A DNA stretch of 64,000 bases, taken from assembly GCF_004006635.1 (NCBI RefSeq), contig NZ_CP034842.1, positions 2,418,001 through 2,482,000 on the forward strand, given 5' to 3'. Shown here one piece after another: positions 62,441 through 64,000 of this stretch; position 1 is the first letter of the stretch; each line of letters starts with the position of its first letter. Under the pieces are notes generated by a model, which ran no database searches, was not told where the DNA came from, and worked only from the letters and a program-made list of their open reading frames with translations. The translations under genes and the position numbers were made by a program. The DNA is from Fusobacterium necrophorum subsp. necrophorum. Lineage in GTDB: Bacteria > Fusobacteriota > Fusobacteriia > Fusobacteriales > Fusobacteriaceae.

Positions 62441-64000
62441 CTACAAGCTTCTTTTTACTTCCTGCATATCAAAAGCTTCGACAATATCTCCCTCTTTGAT
62501 ATCGTTGAAGTTTTCTATTCCTAATCCACATTCTTGTCCTACAACAACTTCTTTCACATCATCTTTAAATCTCTTCAAAGAGGAAAGTTTTCCTTCAAAA
62601 ATGACAATATTATTTCTTAAAATACGAATATTCGAATCATTCTTCACCTTTCCGTCGACTACAATACATCCGGCAATATTTCCAACTTTTGAAATTCGAT
62701 ATACTTTTTTAATTTCAATTCTTCCAAGATAAACTTCCTTGTACTCCGGTTCCAACATTCCTGATAATGCTTTTTCAATGTCTTCCGTAATATGGTAAAT
62801 GATTCTGGAAGTTCGAATTTCCACATTGGCAAGTTCCGCTTCTCGAAGAGCTTTCGTCGTCGGTCTGACATTAAATCCGATGATAATTGCATTGGAGGCG
62901 GACGCCAATTTAATATCACTTTCCGTAATAGCTCCTGCTGCCGCTTGAATAATATTGACCGCCACTTCTCCATTCGAAAGTTTCATCAACGAATCCCGCA
63001 AGGCTTCCACAGAACCTCTGGAGTCCGCTCTTAATACCAAATTCAACTCTTTTACATTTTCATGTTCCAATTGAGCGGAAAGAGCTTCCAAAGAAATTGT
63101 CTTTCTTGTTGTTTCCGCAATTTTTCTTTCCTTCGCCACTTCTTCCACAATTCTCTTCGCATGTTGTTCATTTTGAATCACATACATGGTATCTCCTGCC
63201 TGAGGGACTTGGTTAAATCCAATGATTTCTACCGGTTGAGAAACTTCTACCGATTTCACTCTCTCTCCCTTGTCATTGACTAAGGCCCTTACCTTCCCTT
63301 GTACTTCTCCCGCAACAATGACATCCCCGATTCGTAAAGTTCCTTCTTGAACCAAAATATCCGCAATCGGACCTACCTTCGGATCCAATTTGGATTCCAA
63401 AACAACCGCTTTGGCTCTCTTTTTAAAATTAGCTTTTAATTCCAAAATTTCAGAAGTAATTAAGATCGTATCCAACAAAGTATCCAAATTCAATTTCTTT
63501 TTGGCAGACACTTCTACAAATTCAACATCTCCACCCCATTCAACAGAAACCAATCCTTGTTCCATCAATTCTTGTTTGACTCTCATCGGATTCGCTTCCG
63601 GTTTGTCAATTTTATTCACGGCAACAATAATAGGTACTTTTGCAGCTTTTGCATGAGAAATGGCTTCGATCGTTTGTGGCATAACTCCGTCATCCGCCGC
63701 TACAACCAAAATAGCAATATCCGTTACCTGTGCTCCTCTGGCTCTCATATCCGTAAAAGCTTCGTGACCCGGGGTATCTACGAAAGTAATTTTCTTTCCA
63801 TCTCTTTCGACTTGATATGCTCCAATCTTTTGGGTAATTCCTCCTGCTTCTCCCCCTACTACATTGGTTGTTCGAATGGCATCCAACAGGGAAGTTTTTC
63901 CGTGATCGACATGCCCCATAATTGTAATCACAGGAGGTCTTTCCACCAAATCTTCCGCCTTATCCTCAATTTCCAAGTCGAACTTTTCTCCAAATTCCAA
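62441..64000 (-). CDS. infB: Translation initiation factor IF-2, C-terminal part (5' end outside window)
   Basis: The C-terminal 519 residues of IF-2; the frame is open to the last base, so the start codon lies beyond the window. The G domain has MGHVDHGKTSLLD (G1), DTPGHEAF (G3) and NKIDKPE (G4). It is followed by domain II (beta-barrel), domain III and domain IV, the fMet-tRNA-binding C2 domain. The sequence is conventional. Confidence 0.96.
   Translation of the reverse strand: MEFGEKFDLEIEDKAEDLVERPPVITIMGHVDHGKTSLLDAIRTTNVVGGEAGGITQKIGAYQVERDGKKITFVDTPGHEAFTDMRARGAQVTDIAILVVAADDGVMPQTIEAISHAKAAKVPIIVAVNKIDKPEANPMRVKQELMEQGLVSVEWGGDVEFVEVSAKKKLNLDTLLDTILITSEILELKANFKKRAKAVVLESKLDPKVGPIADILVQEGTLRIGDVIVAGEVQGKVRALVNDKGERVKSVEVSQPVEIIGFNQVPQAGDTMYVIQNEQHAKRIVEEVAKERKIAETTRKTISLEALSAQLEHENVKELNLVLRADSRGSVEALRDSLMKLSNGEVAVNIIQAAAGAITESDIKLASASNAIIIGFNVRPTTKALREAELANVEIRTSRIIYHITEDIEKALSGMLEPEYKEVYLGRIEIKKVYRISKVGNIAGCIVVDGKVKNDSNIRILRNNIVIFEGKLSSLKRFKDDVKEVVVGQECGLGIENFNDIKEGDIVEAFDMQEVKRSL

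Overview
The window is AT-rich DNA from a Gram-negative anaerobe, most likely a Fusobacterium of the F. necrophorum / F. gonidiaformans kind. The reasons are outer-membrane beta-barrels and autotransporter-type adhesins next to Firmicutes-like core genes, QueH in place of QueG, a GrdX-family protein, a subtype-B-tannase-like esterase, and dense Shine-Dalgarno-led operons. The species is an inference from gene content; no rRNA gene is present.

Layout. (1) 1-2323: the 3' end of an autotransporter adhesin, then a graveyard of insertion-sequence fragments. (2) 2324-8391: mostly minus-strand small operons. These are a DUF4143 ATPase with a methyltransferase under a palindromic operator, a SnoaL-like protein divergent from an HxlR regulator with overlapping promoters, shikimate kinase with a lipoprotein and a tiny membrane protein, and an Orn/Lys/Arg decarboxylase. 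(3) 8569-33356: a long, nearly gapless plus-strand run with a flavin oxidoreductase, hydrolase, small OM barrel, CDF and MATE transporters. It continues with a DNA-repair block of AddB, AddA, a third helicase fused to an Fe-S nuclease, SbcD and SbcC, interleaved with ThyA, RlmN and a class A PBP, then QueH, a membrane protein, a tannase-like esterase and a nitroreductase. (4) 33483-36312: a three-domain acyl-activating / carrier / acyltransferase protein and GrdX. (5) 36382-45013: an accessory island. Two IS30 copies, one decayed and one intact, lie in inverted orientation around a broken FhaB/CdiA-type gene with a toxin tip, a probable immunity gene, and a second 'orphan' toxin tip. (6) 45035-51409: a small ORF, a RelBE-like toxin-antitoxin pair, a decayed exported protein, a TonB-dependent receptor behind an unusual structured leader, a DUF4198 protein, GmhA and a LysR regulator. 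(7) 51455-64000: the minus-strand housekeeping run infB-rbfA-recJ-tig-clpP-clpX-lon-engB-valS.

How the genes work together. The repair block carries two separate helicase-nuclease systems: an AddAB pair and a single-chain motor with an iron-sulfur nuclease joined to SbcCD. The proteostasis block couples trigger factor, ClpXP and Lon. The accessory island looks like a contact-dependent inhibition locus that has been swapped and then broken by IS30 activity. Its main gene carries at least two frameshifts and a stop, and its N-terminal part is absent from both flanks.

Most worth a second look: the toxin/immunity/orphan-toxin island; the leader in front of the TonB receptor (hairpin at the predicted transcript start, then an 8-codon leader ORF that is itself an 11-bp hairpin); the palindrome-controlled ATPase-methyltransferase pair; and the helicase/Fe-S-nuclease fusion translationally coupled to SbcCD. 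No tRNA, rRNA, CRISPR array or recognised riboswitch was seen.
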